This document shows positions 7,269 to 7,522 of a DNA stretch of 7,522 nt, one piece after another; the stretch's first letter is position 1; the number at the start of each line of letters is the position of its first letter. The DNA is from Verrucomicrobia bacterium UBA1727. Its GTDB lineage: Bacteria; Verrucomicrobiota; Kiritimatiellia; RFP12; UBA1067. Where the stretch lies: positions 1 to 7,522 of the forward strand of contig DCIL01000018.1 of NCBI GenBank assembly GCA_002315875.1, read 5' to 3'. The notes beneath the pieces are model-generated. The model saw only the letters and a program-made list of their open reading frames with translations, was not told the origin of the DNA and did not search any database. The translations under genes and the position numbers were made by a program.

Positions 7269-7522
7269 TCAGTCCTTCCAGCCAATGGCCTTCTTTGTCG
7301 CATCAATTTCGGCTATGATGGCATTACGAAGCGGCTGATCAATTCGATTCAGCTCATCGAAGAGCGGCTTACCCTTCTTGAAATACTTGATCGGTTTGTG
7401 ATGATGACCGTTTTCGAGAAACTCCATTGTATTCGAGAGCCGGTCGGCGATCTTGACTGCCAACGCTTCCGCAGGCGCGGTCGTTGCGACCTTCGTAATG
7501 TAGGCCTCTTTCGCTGCTTTGT
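7269..7522 (-). CDS. HD-domain phosphohydrolase-like protein, C-terminal part (runs off the right edge)
   Basis: The frame is open from the window edge for 83 residues to a TGA at 7271-7269, so this is the tail of a longer gene; the TTG at 7463 is an internal codon, not a convincing start. The stretch AYITKVATTAPAEALAVKIADRLSNTMEF resembles the last helix motif of HD phosphohydrolases such as the SpoT/RelA hydrolase domain, where the Asp of 'K.ADR..N' is a metal ligand. The tail is helical and charged (NGHHHKPIKYFKKGKPLFDEL, ending AIGWKD). The His/Asp pair that names the family would lie outside the window, so the assignment rests on one motif. The stop is 2 nt before the TTG of the phosphoesterase, so the two were probably co-transcribed. 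It could be a (p)ppGpp hydrolase-like enzyme or another nucleotide phosphohydrolase; the substrate cannot be told. Confidence 0.5.
   Translation of the reverse strand, partial: KAAKEAYITKVATTAPAEALAVKIADRLSNTMEFLENGHHHKPIKYFKKGKPLFDELNRIDQPLRNAIIAEIDATKKAIGWKD
7273..7279 (-). promoter_or_regulatory. Ribosome binding site deciding the TTG start of the phosphoesterase
   Basis: GGAAGGA on the minus strand, within the last codons of the upstream HD-like gene, lies 6 nt before TTG 7266. The TTG gives LKYAIMSDVHANP, where the hydrophobic first strand and SDVH metal motif sit at the usual distance from the N-terminus. The next ATG (7251) would remove that strand, so TTG is the better start. Confidence 0.6.

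Overview
All supportable genes lie on the minus strand and read from the right end of the window to the left. The sequence is G+C-rich in the left 6.6 kb and visibly less so around 6.8-7.5 kb. No rRNA, tRNA, CRISPR array, insertion sequence or phage gene was seen. The best guess for the source is a PVC-group bacterium, most like the Kiritimatiellota/Verrucomicrobiota of gut or other anaerobic habitats. That rests on a long secreted protein opening with a 'TNRWIGATSGGSWSTVSNWE'-type sequence, an autotransporter-type repeat and LamG domains, and on a GH116-type glycosidase. This is inference from protein style; no phylogenetic marker is complete here.

Layout in transcription order. (1) 7522-7269: C-terminal end of a protein with an HD-phosphohydrolase-like 'KIADRLSN' motif, cut by the window edge. 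(2) 7266-6669: a calcineurin-like metallophosphoesterase starting at TTG, 2 nt after the previous stop. It is frameshifted and lacks the segment expected to hold the GHTH motif, so it looks like a pseudogene. (3) 6668-6640: a strong promoter-like sequence (TTGTAT, 17 nt, extended TGA-TATAAT) that ends almost on the next start codon. (4) 6629-3393: a secreted protein of about 1078 residues with a signal peptide, beta-rich N-terminal region, one autotransporter-associated repeat, two LamG domains and a beta-rich tail. (5) 3384-256: one uninterrupted 1042-codon frame holding a complete aldose-1-epimerase/hexose-6-phosphate mutarotase-like protein joined in frame to a complete GH116 glycosidase (GBA2/DUF608 type) with its own, now internal, signal peptide. 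(6) 259-1: the N-terminus of NAD-dependent DNA ligase LigA, with a 4-nt ATGA overlap to the glycosidase.

The LamG protein, the mutarotase/glycosidase and ligA are so tightly packed (8-nt gap, then 4-nt overlap) that one transcript from the 6640-6668 promoter is likely. The first two products suggest handling of a glycan: a surface or secreted lectin-like protein, a glycosidase releasing glucose or a related sugar, and a mutarotase acting on the sugar anomers. LigA looks like a housekeeping passenger at the end of that unit.

The two observations most worth checking are the mutarotase-signal peptide-glycosidase fusion and the broken phosphoesterase. I found no convincing sign of a wholly new system such as a defence module or a retroelement.
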